DNA of 64,000 nucleotides from Pseudomonas matsuisoli (GCF_014647635.1 NZ_BMPO01000002.1:558001-622000); one strand, 5' to 3'; positions 8,242 to 17,286 are shown, counted from the first letter of the stretch. The notes: generated from the sequence alone by a model not told the origin. Made by a program: numbers and translations.

Positions 8242-10209
8242 TCAGAAGGCAAAGCACGAACAGCCGAACGCACCCCAGAACCCAGCATGGTCGCTGACCG
8301 GGACCTTGCTCAAGCGTGCACGTTCATGGCTGTGTGAATGCACGGCGCAAGGCCCTACACATTGATGAACAGCCGCCTGAAGCGGTGCCGTGGGCTTCCA
8401 GTGACCGGGTACACGAGCAACGGGTGACCAATCCGGCATGACGGGCAATGGCGGGACGCCAAGCGAATCGAAGTCACCTGCGCCGTAGACGATCTTCCCG
8501 CCTACCACGGTCAGCACCGACTCGAGGTGCTTGATGGCCTCCTCCTCGACCGTGAAGAAGTCGCGTGAAAGCACCGCCACGTCAGCCAGCTGGCCAACCC
8601 TGATCTGCCCTTTCTTGCCCTGCTCGTTCGAGAACCACGCACTGCCTTGAGTGAACAGTTGCAGGGCAACGTCACGCGACAGCCCCTCGGGGTAAAGCGC
8701 CATACCGCCCACCGTCTTGCCACTTACCAACCAATACAGCGACGTCCACGGGTTGTAGCTCGCGACGCGGGTGGCATCGGTACCGGCGCCAACCGGAACG
8801 CCCTCCGCCAGCATGCGTTTGATAGGCGGTGTCTGTTCAGCAGCTGCCTTGCCATAACGGTCCACGAAGTACTCACCCTGAAACGCCATGCGGTGCTGAA
8901 TCGCGATCCCGCCGCCTAGAGCGCGCACGCGCTCGATATTGCGCGGGGTGATGGTTTCGGCGTGGTCGAAGAACCAGGGCAGACCATTGAACGGGATGTC
9001 CCGGCTCACCTTCTCGAACACGTCGAGCATGCGTGAAATGGATTCGTCGTAAGTGGCGTGTAGTCGAAAGGGCCAGCGATGCTCTACGAGGTGGCGTACC
9101 ACCGGCTCCAGGTCTGCCTCCATTTGGGCCGGCAGATCCGGACGCGGCTCGAGGAAGTCTTCGAAGTCGGCCGCCGAGAACGCCAGCATCTCGCCTGCGC
9201 CGTTGTGCCGAAAGTAATCCGTGCCCTGCCCGTACGTGACGGTGCGTGTCCAGTTCTGGAAGTCGGCGAGTTCTTCCTTCGGCTTCTGGGTAAAGAGGTT
9301 ATAGGCGATACGGACCGTGAGCTGGTCCTTGTCCGCGAGCTCCTGGATCACCTCGTAGTCATCCGGGTAATTCTGGAAACCGCCGCCTGCGTCGATGGCA
9401 CTGGTCAGGCCGAGGCGATTGAGCTCACGCATGAACTGCCGGGTCGAGTTGACCTGATACTCCAGCGGCAGCTTCGGGCCCTTAGACAAGGTCGAATACA
9501 GAATCATGGCGTTCGGCCTAGCGATGAGCATGCCGGTCGGTTCGCCACTGCTGTCGCGCTGTATCTCCCCACCCGGCGGGTTTGGCGTGTCTTTGGTGTA
9601 CCCGACGACTCTGAGGGCAGCGCGATTGAGCAGCGCCCGGTCATAGAGGTGAAGAACGAACACTGGCGTGTCAGGCGCCGCCTGGTTGATTTCGGCAAGC
9701 GTCGGCATGCGCTTTTCGGCGAACTGGAACTCGTTCCAGCCCCCCACCACGCGCACCCATTGGGGCGCAGGCGTTCGCTCAGCCTGGTCCTTGAGCATGC
9801 GCAAGGCGTCGGCCAACGAAGGGACACCTTCCCAACGAAGTTCGAGGTTGTAGTTCAAGCCGCCTCGAATGAGATGCAGGTGCGAGTCGTTAAGGCCAGG
9901 TATTGCCCGCCGCCCTTTCAGGTCCACGACTTGGGTAGTCGATCCGCGGGTCGTCATCGCTTCGGCATCGCTACCCACGAGCAAGAAACGACCATCCTTG
10001 ACCGCCACGGCGGTCGCCTGTGGTTGCTCCGGATCGACCGTATGGAATTGCCCATTGAACAGGATGAGGTCGGCGGTCATGTTCGCTCCTGATGCGAAGC
10101 CGGATCTACCGGCGAAAGGAAGGGCGGACCAAAGGGCACCTGCGGCACCGAGTACGGTACCGGCAGCGACGATCTGGCGGCGTTTGGGGTCCTGCGGATC
10201 GTTGTTCAC
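8242..10209 (-). CDS. Tat-exported amidohydrolase, YtcJ family
   Basis: A 655-residue amidohydrolase 3-type enzyme with a GTG start. The N terminus has a twin-arginine signal (KRRQIVAAG plus a hydrophobic stretch to about residue 42). Metal and active-site motifs include the HxH in LNDSHLHLIRGG, a His in HATYDES, WFFDHAETI and the Asp in GAGTDATR. The last 45 residues are rich in Cys and His and end GCSCFAF, a tail I recall in a subset of this family. YtcJ-type enzymes hydrolyse amides or related bonds; the substrate is not known. It is the second gene of the operon. Confidence 0.88.
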   Translation of the reverse strand: MNNDPQDPKRRQIVAAGTVLGAAGALWSALPFAGRSGFASGANMTADLILFNGQFHTVDPEQPQATAVAVKDGRFLLVGSDAEAMTTRGSTTQVVDLKGRRAIPGLNDSHLHLIRGGLNYNLELRWEGVPSLADALRMLKDQAERTPAPQWVRVVGGWNEFQFAEKRMPTLAEINQAAPDTPVFVLHLYDRALLNRAALRVVGYTKDTPNPPGGEIQRDSSGEPTGMLIARPNAMILYSTLSKGPKLPLEYQVNSTRQFMRELNRLGLTSAIDAGGGFQNYPDDYEVIQELADKDQLTVRIAYNLFTQKPKEELADFQNWTRTVTYGQGTDYFRHNGAGEMLAFSAADFEDFLEPRPDLPAQMEADLEPVVRHLVEHRWPFRLHATYDESISRMLDVFEKVSRDIPFNGLPWFFDHAETITPRNIERVRALGGGIAIQHRMAFQGEYFVDRYGKAAAEQTPPIKRMLAEGVPVGAGTDATRVASYNPWTSLYWLVSGKTVGGMALYPEGLSRDVALQLFTQGSAWFSNEQGKKGQIRVGQLADVAVLSRDFFTVEEEAIKHLESVLTVVGGKIVYGAGDFDSLGVPPLPVMPDWSPVARVPGHWKPTAPLQAAVHQCVGPCAVHSHSHERARLSKVPVSDHAGFWGAFGCSCFAF

Positions 10210-10246
10210 GTCTGCGGCTCTCTTCTGTGCGGTTGAGGGTTGGCGG

Positions 10247-10807
10247 TCAGCGCGCGTTAAGCCAGCCGGCGAGACGCCGTGTAGCCCACGGCATGATCAG
10301 GTAAACCACGGGAAGCACGATGCACACGGTGACGATCATGTTGCTCACCCACACGTTTCCCAGTGCGGGATAACGGTGGAATACCGGGCTCCACAGCAAC
10401 GGAATGCCGGTGGCCAATGGCAGTATCACGACATACGTCAGCACGGCCTGCTTCCATCGTGGCGATGTCGCTTCGGGACTTTTGGGCGTGAACCAGAATT
10501 CGCGGCTGGCATGCGAGGTGTAGCGATCGCCTGATACGAGCAGCGGCAGCACCTCGGAAATCAGTACTTTTCGCTCGTCTGACTGCACCCACGCATCGAG
10601 GGAGCGCGCGCTCGCGAAACGAATGACGGTGACGTAGTTGCCGCCTGCGTGCTCCGGGCGAATGACACTCACGTCAAGATGCCCTTTCTGCCGACCTGCG
10701 GTGGTCACGGCTCGACTCAGCCATCGCTCGTAGATCTCCTGCTGGTTAGGCAGGACTTCGTGGTCAACCACGAGCGTCACCGTTTTTTCGCCGTTCGCAC
10801 GGATCAC
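10247..10807 (-). CDS. Antibiotic-biosynthesis-monooxygenase (ABM) domain membrane protein
   Basis: The 186-residue protein has an ABM-type ferredoxin-like domain (about residues 8-100, TLVVDHEVLPNQQEIYERWL and YVTVIRFAS) and then two transmembrane helices (about 117-140 and 150-175). This architecture matches the COG3224 group of ABM-domain membrane proteins. It starts with GTG preceded by GGGAG at 7 nt. It is the first gene of the operon, 37 bp ahead of the amidohydrolase. Most ABM-like proteins lack proven monooxygenase activity, so a catalytic role is not assured. Confidence 0.82.
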   Translation of the reverse strand: MIRANGEKTVTLVVDHEVLPNQQEIYERWLSRAVTTAGRQKGHLDVSVIRPEHAGGNYVTVIRFASARSLDAWVQSDERKVLISEVLPLLVSGDRYTSHASREFWFTPKSPEATSPRWKQAVLTYVVILPLATGIPLLWSPVFHRYPALGNVWVSNMIVTVCIVLPVVYLIMPWATRRLAGWLNAR

Positions 10808-11251
10808 GTCGAATCTCCCAAGATTGGAATGACGTCACTATCCCTGCCAACCGAGCGCGAAAATTGAACCGCTGTGCTTTTTTCCGTGCATGCCTTTCAC
10901 ATGGAACCCACTACATGGACGGCAATCTTTGTGATCGCTTCCCCGCACCGACATTGGCTACTGCCGTCGGGAGCGCAATTGTGGGACGCCTATTCGGGAA
11001 ACGTTCTGACTTGGACGCAGCGCGCCGGCCCCTCACAGGCCGAGCCCTGAGCGCTACCGACGTTGATCGCCAGCTGCAATGGTCCTTCGCGCACGACAAA
11101 ACCGTGCTCATGGCGCAACACCAGGTCCGTGGCGATCGAGGGTGCTCAAAACGGCGCGAGAAGCGCATGTGACTGCACTTACGCACAAGCGATCGCGTAG
11201 CGCCTCGCGCTACGCGGAATGGCTATACAACGGCTTACAGCGAGCGCGTTA
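10808..11251. other. Gene-poor spacer
   Basis: About 440 bp between two minus-strand genes. Short open frames on both strands have no recognisable product, no good ribosome site and no motif. The right half must end the haloperoxidase transcript and the left end must hold the promoter of the ABM operon. I see no clear terminator or tRNA. Confidence 0.5.
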
Positions 11252-12070
11252 TCAACGCTCCAGGAACGCAAGCAAATCCTCGTTGAGGCGTTGCTGATGC
11301 GTCACGGCAAAGCCATGGGGAGCGCCTTCGTAGACCTTCAATTCGGCGCCCTCGATCTGTTGCGCAGCGAGCTTGCCGGTCGTTTCGAACGGCACGATGG
11401 CGTCGGCGTCACCGTGGATCACCAGCGTCGGCACGTCGACCTTGTCCAAGTCCGCACGGAAGTCGGTCTCAGCAAATGCTGTGACGCAATCCACGGTCGC
11501 TTTGAGCGATGCCAGCAAGGCGATATTGAGCGTTTGACTCAGTACGCCATCAGACACCTTCTGGCCTTTATCGGTGCCGTAGAACGGTGCGGCGAAGCCG
11601 CTGATGAACTGCGCACGGTCCTGTAGCAAGCCGTGTTTGATACCCGTGAATACGGATTGATCGACACCTTCGGGGAAGTCCTCTGCCTTGCCGAAGATCG
11701 GCGTGACCGCGCCGAACAATGCCAGCTTTCCGACCCGAGCGGTGCCGTGGCGACCGATATAGCGGCTAACGTCACCGCCGCCCATGGAAAAGCCAACCAA
11801 GGTGACATCCTGAAGGTCCAGGTGCTCTATGAGCTCGTGGATATCGTCAGCGAAGGTGTCGTAGTCATACCCGGTCCACGGCTGGCTGGAGCGGCCGAAG
11901 CCACGGCGGTCGAACGCGATGGTCCGGTAACCGCGGCTGCTCAGATAGTGCATCTGGTATTCCCACATGTCCGCGTCCAGCGGCCAGCCGTGGCTAAATA
12001 GCACGGGTTTGCCGCTGCCCCAGTCTTTGTAATAGATCTCGGCGCCATCGCGGGTGGTAAATGTGCTCAT
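11252..12070 (-). CDS. Alpha/beta hydrolase, non-heme haloperoxidase type
   Basis: The 272-residue product begins MSTFTTRDGAEIYYKDWGSG, which is typical of cofactor-free chloroperoxidase/perhydrolase enzymes. The oxyanion motif SHGWPLD, nucleophile elbow GFSMGGG, acid in HGDADAIVPFE and His in GAPHGFAVTH form the full catalytic triad. The frame extends upstream to 12271 without family similarity, so the ATG at 12070 is used. Likely roles are ester hydrolysis or peracid formation. It stands alone, with no partner gene adjacent. Confidence 0.88.
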   Translation of the reverse strand: MSTFTTRDGAEIYYKDWGSGKPVLFSHGWPLDADMWEYQMHYLSSRGYRTIAFDRRGFGRSSQPWTGYDYDTFADDIHELIEHLDLQDVTLVGFSMGGGDVSRYIGRHGTARVGKLALFGAVTPIFGKAEDFPEGVDQSVFTGIKHGLLQDRAQFISGFAAPFYGTDKGQKVSDGVLSQTLNIALLASLKATVDCVTAFAETDFRADLDKVDVPTLVIHGDADAIVPFETTGKLAAQQIEGAELKVYEGAPHGFAVTHQQRLNEDLLAFLER

Positions 12071-12500
12071 GGAATCAACCTCTCGAGTTGGGAAGAAGAA
12101 CGCGCTTGGTGTTAAGCCAGTGACTGAATAGCCTAGATTGCCGTCCGCCGGACCGCGAATGCCGTCGAGAACTCGACGGCGCCAGCGCACGGCACGCTGA
12201 TACCGGTGGACCCCACTATGACGACCCGCGTGCGCGTCGCGCTTGCATCCATGTGCTTTTCGCGGACACACGTATGGCGACGGACGTTCCTCCCGGCGGC
12301 GCGAAACACCGGTCGAGTACCTAGTCGTGGCAAAGCGCTACCGAGCGGTTCCAGCACATCTATGCAATAAATCGAAGCGACCAAGTCCGATCACGTCTAC
12401 GCCATCGTTCCCCTAGGCAGCGATCGAGCAGTCGCTGCGGGGAACAGCCTGCTGCGCTGATAAGTCCGACCTTAAGGACTCGCTAAAAAGGTACAGCGCA
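12071..12500. other. Gene-poor region upstream of the haloperoxidase gene
   Basis: About 430 bp with no convincing protein-coding frame. It holds a 20-bp near-palindrome at 12161-12180 and must hold the promoter of the haloperoxidase gene on the minus strand. Nothing else could be supported. Confidence 0.45.
12161..12180. promoter_or_regulatory. 9-bp inverted repeat, possible operator
   Basis: GCCGTCGAG and CTCGACGGC flank two bases, giving a 20-bp near-perfect dyad about 90 bp upstream of the haloperoxidase start. A two-base gap is too tight for a good RNA hairpin loop, and no T-run follows. A dimeric regulator site is therefore the more likely reading. No regulator gene lies beside it. Confidence 0.4.
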
Positions 12501-12800
12501 ATGGACAAGAAGATTACCGCGGATGAGCTCGCGATCACTGACCTCAGGGCGATCAACGAGATATGGCTCCATGGCGGAAACCGCCCTTTATGCCTGTGGC
12601 GTGAGGAGCAAGTCTTTACCCACGAAATGCTCAGCGAAGGCACACATGATCAGAATGTCCGGCGCTTGTGCGTGCAGCCTGTCGACCCTAACGACCAGAC
12701 CACAGTGGCACGTATCGAGATAACCGCGCGTGAGCGGCTAGAAGCGATGGGAAGAACGGGCGAGTTCTATCCCGCTGAGAGAACCAACACTCATCAGTAA
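12501..12800 (+). CDS. Hypothetical 99-residue protein
   Basis: The frame has ordinary codon use for the region, an AAAGG about 11 nt before the ATG and a balanced, soluble composition with several Trp and Cys (INEIWLHGGNRPLCLWREEQ). There is no signal peptide and no membrane segment. I do not recognise it. It could be a real small cytoplasmic protein or a chance frame in a gene-poor region; protein-like composition slightly favours the former. Confidence 0.45.
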   Translation: MDKKITADELAITDLRAINEIWLHGGNRPLCLWREEQVFTHEMLSEGTHDQNVRRLCVQPVDPNDQTTVARIEITARERLEAMGRTGEFYPAERTNTHQ

Positions 12801-12940
12801 TCCTGCCACCGCGCGTTCATATCAACCGCGACGTATTGGCTAGGCGTGAATGACTTCAACGCGCGCGGGCGAATCGAGTAGCCTACAGGCGCTGCGATAC
12901 CCTCCTCTATCTGGCCATTTCCTGATGTGAGAACAGCGCA

Positions 12941-13837
12941 ATGACGGGTAACAGAAAAAGGGTACGCCACCCCGCTTCCAGCCAATGGCTACTGGTGGGC
13001 AGCACACTGTTCAGCCTGAGCGCGTTCGCTGCCAACTCGCTATTTTGCCGCCTGGCGCTTAAGGATGGCGGTATCGACCCTGTGGCATTCACCGCCATTC
13101 GCTTGTTAGGCGGTTCGCTTTTTTTATGGCTGCTACTCCAATTGCGTAGGACGAGCCCAGCAGGAGGCAGCTGGCGCGGCGGCATCAGCCTGTTCGTCTA
13201 TGCCTACCTCTTTTCTCTGGCCTACATACAGCTGGACGCAGGTGCGGGCGCGCTCATCCTGTTCGGAGCGGTGCAACTCACAATGTTTGCATTGGCGTGG
13301 AAGAGCGGGGAAAAGCTCCGCGCCGCCGTGGTCATTGGAATGCTCATCGCGTTTAGCGGGTTGATCATCTTGCTGGTTCCTGGCAGTCATGCGCCGCCGT
13401 TGAAGAGCGCCCTGGCGATGGTCGTCGCAGGCATGGCGTGGGGCGCGTACTCGATACTCGGCAAGGGCTCGGTCAACCCCATCGGTGACACCGCCGGAAA
13501 CTTCGTGCGTAGCTTACCTTTGATCGGCGTGGCCGCGGCCGTAGCACTCGTACAAGGAGCCATGTCGCTCACCCCTTCAGGCGTGTTTTACGCCATTGCA
13601 TCCGGCGTCCTTGCGTCAGGCGCCGGATATGCCGTGTGGTATTCGATCATGGGCAAGCTAGGTGCGCAGACCGCGGCAACGCTTCAGCTGGGTGTGCCGA
13701 TCCTTGCTTCGATAGGTGGCGTATTGTTTCTCAGCGAACCGATATCCATGCGCCTTCTCATTGCTTCATTGGTGGTCCTGGGCGGCATCGCTATCGCGAT
13801 CCTTGGCCCGCGGCGAAAGACAGCCAGTGCAAACTGA
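12941..13837 (+). CDS. EamA/DMT-family inner-membrane transporter
   Basis: The 298-residue protein has about ten hydrophobic segments in two EamA repeats. The first begins near residue 18 (LLVGSTLFSLSAFAANSLFCRLAL) and the second near 150 (KSALAMVVAGMAWGAYSILGKGS, shown in part). Family members export amino acids or other metabolites by the drug/metabolite transporter mechanism. It ends 16 bp from a convergent DUF1835 gene. The substrate cannot be told from sequence. Confidence 0.88.
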   Translation: MTGNRKRVRHPASSQWLLVGSTLFSLSAFAANSLFCRLALKDGGIDPVAFTAIRLLGGSLFLWLLLQLRRTSPAGGSWRGGISLFVYAYLFSLAYIQLDAGAGALILFGAVQLTMFALAWKSGEKLRAAVVIGMLIAFSGLIILLVPGSHAPPLKSALAMVVAGMAWGAYSILGKGSVNPIGDTAGNFVRSLPLIGVAAAVALVQGAMSLTPSGVFYAIASGVLASGAGYAVWYSIMGKLGAQTAATLQLGVPILASIGGVLFLSEPISMRLLIASLVVLGGIAIAILGPRRKTASAN

Positions 13838-13853
13838 GGCCGAGGACTGCTGA

Positions 13854-15095
13854 TCAACGACGACTGACCTCGCCCGCTCCACTGACCACCCAAGGCGACC
13901 GGTCTGGATCGATCAGAACGCCGCCAACCCAACGCTTCGCGGGCAAGCAATCGAGCCAGTTCTTCTGGCGACTCAACACATGTTCACCCTCCGCAGTTAT
14001 TCGGACTACACGTTTTCGCCAGTCCGCCTGGGGGTGTTCATTCACCAGCGGGTGCGGCGCATCGATCAGGGGGCGCAACAACGCATAGAACATGAGGTCG
14101 CCTAAGTACGGTAGAGGTTCGTAGGTCATCATCAAATGACTGAACACCTTAGCGATGGGTAACTCGCCATGATCGGCAAGAATGCGCAGCGCTAGACGCT
14201 GAGTAAGACTCAGCCCATCGTGTTCGCCGGGTAGCTCCTGCAGTTGCCTTGCGAGGGCGGGCCCGAGCAATGGAAGTGGTGGATGAAACCGTCTTGCAAG
14301 GACAGCCCAATCGCTTGGATCGGCTGCGGTGTAAGCGGCCCACGCTTCGCGCCCTACCGCTAAGGCGTCCTCACCAAGGGTGCGCCGTTGGGGCCAAAGC
14401 CAGGCAAGCAGCTCGGGAGCTAGCTGACCGATGCCAATGAATCGTTCCACCCCAGGCACGCTGTCGGTCTCGATCAGTTCGAGTCTTCGGGGCATTGCGG
14501 GAAGGCTAGCCAACAGACGGACGAGAAACAGTTGATCGTATGCGTCGGCTTCGCACCACAGCACGAGCTCGCTATCCCCATCCAACTGGGCCAGCGCCTC
14601 ACGCTGCCGGGCTTGGCGCTGCTGTATATCGCTAAGCGGTAGCCCAAATGCACGGGCCGCGAAGTCGGCGCGCACCCCCCAGTAGTCATCCTCGGGCAGC
14701 GCGGGTACCGGCCCCATTACCATGGGGTCGTCGAACATATGAAATGAGCCCGAAAAGCCAGCGATACGTAGCCGGTGCTCGATATCGTTACCGCACCGCC
14801 AGTGCTGAACCGTCGCTTCGCCAGGATCAGCGAATCCCGGATGGCGTGCGGTGAAGGCAACGCTGTCCGCATGGCCGATCAATTTGGGCCAGCTGGCGAA
14901 TCCGGCTTCACGGGCGACCAACCATTGAGTGTCGGCAAGTCGATAATCCGGGCCGGGCACGCCAAGCACGCGCAACTGCGCGCGAGCGTCGTTAGCTTCG
15001 GTGTTTTTCAGTGCTTTCAGAAGACGCTTTGCGCGCTTGCGCAGCGCAGGCACATCGAGCAGACCGTGGTGACGGGGTTCGTTTTCGGCAGGCAT
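13854..15095 (-). CDS. DUF1835 domain-containing protein
   Basis: The 413-residue product has an N-terminal helical segment (about 1-75, with WLVAREAGFASWPKLIGH), then a DUF1835-type domain with MFDDPMVMGPVPALPEDDYW and ELVLWCEADAYDQLFLVRLL, then an all-helical C-terminal region. DUF1835 proteins are widespread and of unknown function. AAGGAG precedes the ATG by 6 nt. It lies between a convergent transporter and a same-strand LysR gene, with no evident operon link. Confidence 0.75.
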   Translation of the reverse strand: MPAENEPRHHGLLDVPALRKRAKRLLKALKNTEANDARAQLRVLGVPGPDYRLADTQWLVAREAGFASWPKLIGHADSVAFTARHPGFADPGEATVQHWRCGNDIEHRLRIAGFSGSFHMFDDPMVMGPVPALPEDDYWGVRADFAARAFGLPLSDIQQRQARQREALAQLDGDSELVLWCEADAYDQLFLVRLLASLPAMPRRLELIETDSVPGVERFIGIGQLAPELLAWLWPQRRTLGEDALAVGREAWAAYTAADPSDWAVLARRFHPPLPLLGPALARQLQELPGEHDGLSLTQRLALRILADHGELPIAKVFSHLMMTYEPLPYLGDLMFYALLRPLIDAPHPLVNEHPQADWRKRVVRITAEGEHVLSRQKNWLDCLPAKRWVGGVLIDPDRSPWVVSGAGEVSRR

Positions 15096-15270
15096 GCCAA
15101 CTCCTTACAGGGCTCGGTCCGCCGACAAGCCGGGAGCTGGTATGAAACGTTCAGAAGACATGCTTTGGGGAACCCCTTCGCGCGGACCGCGGGCGCAGCA
15201 AACGCCTGAGCGGCTAACTTTACCGTTCAGCACGGACGGAAGCAAAATTGGCGATTGCGGATCGCAACCA

Positions 15271-16167
15271 TCAGGTATGCGTGGGGCCCGCAAAGTGGGG
15301 AGACTTGCCGAAATAGTCGATGAGCAACTCAGCCAGCACCCGGATCTTCTGTGCCGGATGTTGCCCAGGCGGGCGAACCAGGTAAGCTGCGGCCGGCGGC
15401 GGTGGGTAGGCCGTCATGATCGAGACCAATGACCCGCTGGCAATCCGGTCATGAGTGAGGCAGTCAGGCAAATACGCAACGCCCAGCCCCGCCGCTGCGG
15501 CAGCGACCAGCGCGACACCATTGTCCGCCTTGAAACGTCCTTGAGGGCGGACAGAGATGACCTTGTCGCCATCCATGAACTGCCACGCCTCCGTGTTTTG
15601 CATCAAGGCTTGATGAGCAACGAGTTCCGCTGGGTGACTGGGGGCGCCGTGGCTGTCGATATACGCGGGGCTTGCTACGAGCGTGACCTTGATCGGGCCA
15701 ATTCGCCTGCCGACCAGGTTGGAGTCCGGCAGATAGCCGACCCGGATTCCACAATCGAACCCCTCGGCAATGAGATCGACGAAGCGATCGCTATAGCACG
15801 TCTGGATGTGCAGCAACGGATGCCGACGCGCCATTTCTGCCAATACCGGGGCAAAGTGGGTCGGCCCGAAGGACAGCGGTGCCGCCACCCGTAGTCTTCC
15901 GCGTAGCGCGCCAGCAGGCAGGATTGACTCACGGGCCATCTCCATCTCGGCACATGCCCTGGCCGCATGGTCACGGAAGGTCGCGCCCGCCTCGGTCAGC
16001 GCGGCGCCCCGCGTAGTACGGGCCAGCAACTGCACGCCCAGTTCCGCCTCTAGTCGCGCTAATCGGCGGCTGACGATCGACTTCGACACGCCAAGCCTAA
16101 GCGCGGCGGCCGAAACGCCACCCGCATCCGCAACCTCGACGAAGGTAAGCAGCTCTTCGATATCCAA
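15271..16167 (-). CDS. LysR-family transcriptional regulator
   Basis: The 298-residue product begins MDIEELLTFVEVADAGGVSAA and has the classic winged helix with RLGVSKSIVSRRLARLEAELG. The effector domain follows from about residue 90. The start is a TTG preceded by GGGGA; no in-frame ATG offers a better choice. It is divergent from an isochorismatase-like gene 197 bp away and is its likely regulator. The intergenic space has a partial dyad around CCCGTTAACTGGG near 16219-16231. Confidence 0.9.
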   Translation of the reverse strand: MDIEELLTFVEVADAGGVSAAALRLGVSKSIVSRRLARLEAELGVQLLARTTRGAALTEAGATFRDHAARACAEMEMARESILPAGALRGRLRVAAPLSFGPTHFAPVLAEMARRHPLLHIQTCYSDRFVDLIAEGFDCGIRVGYLPDSNLVGRRIGPIKVTLVASPAYIDSHGAPSHPAELVAHQALMQNTEAWQFMDGDKVISVRPQGRFKADNGVALVAAAAAGLGVAYLPDCLTHDRIASGSLVSIMTAYPPPPAAAYLVRPPGQHPAQKIRVLAELLIDYFGKSPHFAGPTHT

Positions 16168-16364
16168 TCTGGCGTTCCCCGTTACGCGACACAGCTGGCC
16201 GGGGAATGCTACTACCAGCCCGTTAACTGGGACAGCAGAATGCGTCGCACAGGAGAGGTCCCGCCTTGGCTTATAGCAGTGCCGGCGCCGCGATCGTCGC
16301 CTGATGACAAGCGATAGCTAGCCCATGAACAACCGTGCTTCACATCCACAACAAGGACAAGACG

Positions 16365-16991
16365 ATGACGAGCGAGACCGTCCGCAACGCGTACACCGAC
16401 CAACTCCTAACGCCAAACAATTCGGCGTTGATCATCATCGATTACCAGCCGATCCAGGTCGCCTCGATCCGTTCCATGCCGCGCGACGAATTGGTCTTCA
16501 ACATCACCAGCGTGGCGAAGGCCGCCGTGAACTACGACCTTCCAATCATTCACTCCACAGTCAATGTCGCTACCGGCCGCAACAAGCCGCCGATCCAACA
16601 ATTGCAAGACGTCCTCGGCCATCTGCCGACGTACGACCGGACCTCAATTAACAGTTGGGAAGACATTGAATTCAAGCAAGCCGTCAAAGCCTGTGGCCGC
16701 CGCAAGCTGATCATGACCGCACTCTGGACCGAGGCATGCCTCACATTCCCTGTGCTGGATGCAATTCGGGAAGGCTTCGAGGTTTATGTGCCAGTCGATG
16801 CGGTCGGTGGAACCTCCTTAGCCGCGCACGAAGCGGCATTGCGCCGTATCGAACAAGCCGGCGCGCAGCTTATCAGCAGGGTACAGATGTACTGCGAACT
16901 GCAGCGTGACTGGGCGCGGGAAGCGACGGTCCCAGGGTTCATGGGCGTATTCGAGAACTTTGATGGCTTCAACGTGGAGAAGGCTGTCTGA
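16365..16991 (+). CDS. Isochorismatase-family cysteine hydrolase
   Basis: The 208-residue product has D26 in IIIDYQPIQ, R92 in YDRTSINSWED and nucleophile C125 in LWTEACLTFPVLDA, which together form the family's active site. The start at 16365 follows AAGGA at 9 nt; an upstream ATG at 16335 has none. It is divergent from a LysR gene and is followed by a strong hairpin terminator, so it is a one-gene transcript. It is a second, diverged copy of the type found at 6 kb. The substrate is unknown. Confidence 0.88.
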   Translation: MTSETVRNAYTDQLLTPNNSALIIIDYQPIQVASIRSMPRDELVFNITSVAKAAVNYDLPIIHSTVNVATGRNKPPIQQLQDVLGHLPTYDRTSINSWEDIEFKQAVKACGRRKLIMTALWTEACLTFPVLDAIREGFEVYVPVDAVGGTSLAAHEAALRRIEQAGAQLISRVQMYCELQRDWAREATVPGFMGVFENFDGFNVEKAV

Positions 16992-17030
16992 ATAGCGACG
17001 GTGCTTCCGCCCCTTAGCTGACAGCCAAAC

Positions 17031-17063
17031 AAGGAGGCGACTGCCGCTGCAGCCGCCTCCTTT
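17031..17063 (+). terminator. Hairpin terminator after the isochorismatase gene
   Basis: AAGGAGGCG and CGCCTCCTT form a perfect 9-bp stem around a 14-nt loop and end in a short T-run. It separates the isochorismatase transcript from the kdp promoter. Confidence 0.65.
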
Positions 17064-17084
17064 CACCAGTGTCCCAGCGCCAAA

Positions 17085-17111
17085 CTTATATTTTTTTTAC
17101 GCGCTTACCCC
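17085..17111 (+). promoter_or_regulatory. Probable KdpE operator of the kdp operon
   Basis: The block CTTATATTTTTTTTAC followed by a C-rich half ending TTACCCC closely resembles the Escherichia coli KdpE site as I recall it (TTTATACTTTTTTTACA then a C-rich half). It lies 80 bp upstream of kdpF, a suitable place for activation by KdpE bound upstream of the core promoter. The match is by eye; binding is inferred. Confidence 0.65.
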
Positions 17112-17190
17112 TAAATCGGAATCGAATTTTTATCCCGTCAGAGTCGAGACTTTCCACTACGCGACATCAGCCGCACTCAAGGAGTGGAAA

Positions 17191-17280
17191 ATGAACCTTC
17201 TCGATGGCCTATCACTGCTCATGGCGGTGGGTCTCTTCCTCTATCTGCTGTACGCGTTGCTCAACGCGGGAAGGGAGTGA
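17191..17280 (+). CDS. kdpF: KdpF, small membrane subunit of the Kdp potassium pump
   Basis: A 29-residue peptide, MNLLDGLSLLMAVGLFLYLL and so on, forming one transmembrane helix with a short basic C terminus. GGAG precedes the ATG by 6 nt. It starts 6 bp before kdpA and opens the kdpFABCDE operon. In the known complex KdpF packs against KdpA and stabilises it. Confidence 0.92.
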   Translation: MNLLDGLSLLMAVGLFLYLLYALLNAGRE

Positions 17281-17286
17281 CGCACC

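Noticed and set aside
9079-10092. Long open frame on the plus strand opposite the YtcJ-like gene
   Set aside because: Its product has no recognisable domain and an odd composition; it mirrors the codon pattern of the well-supported minus-strand gene.
10864-11172. Open frame in the spacer before the haloperoxidase gene
   Set aside because: No ribosome site, no recognisable domain and an overlapping opposite-strand frame of equal quality.
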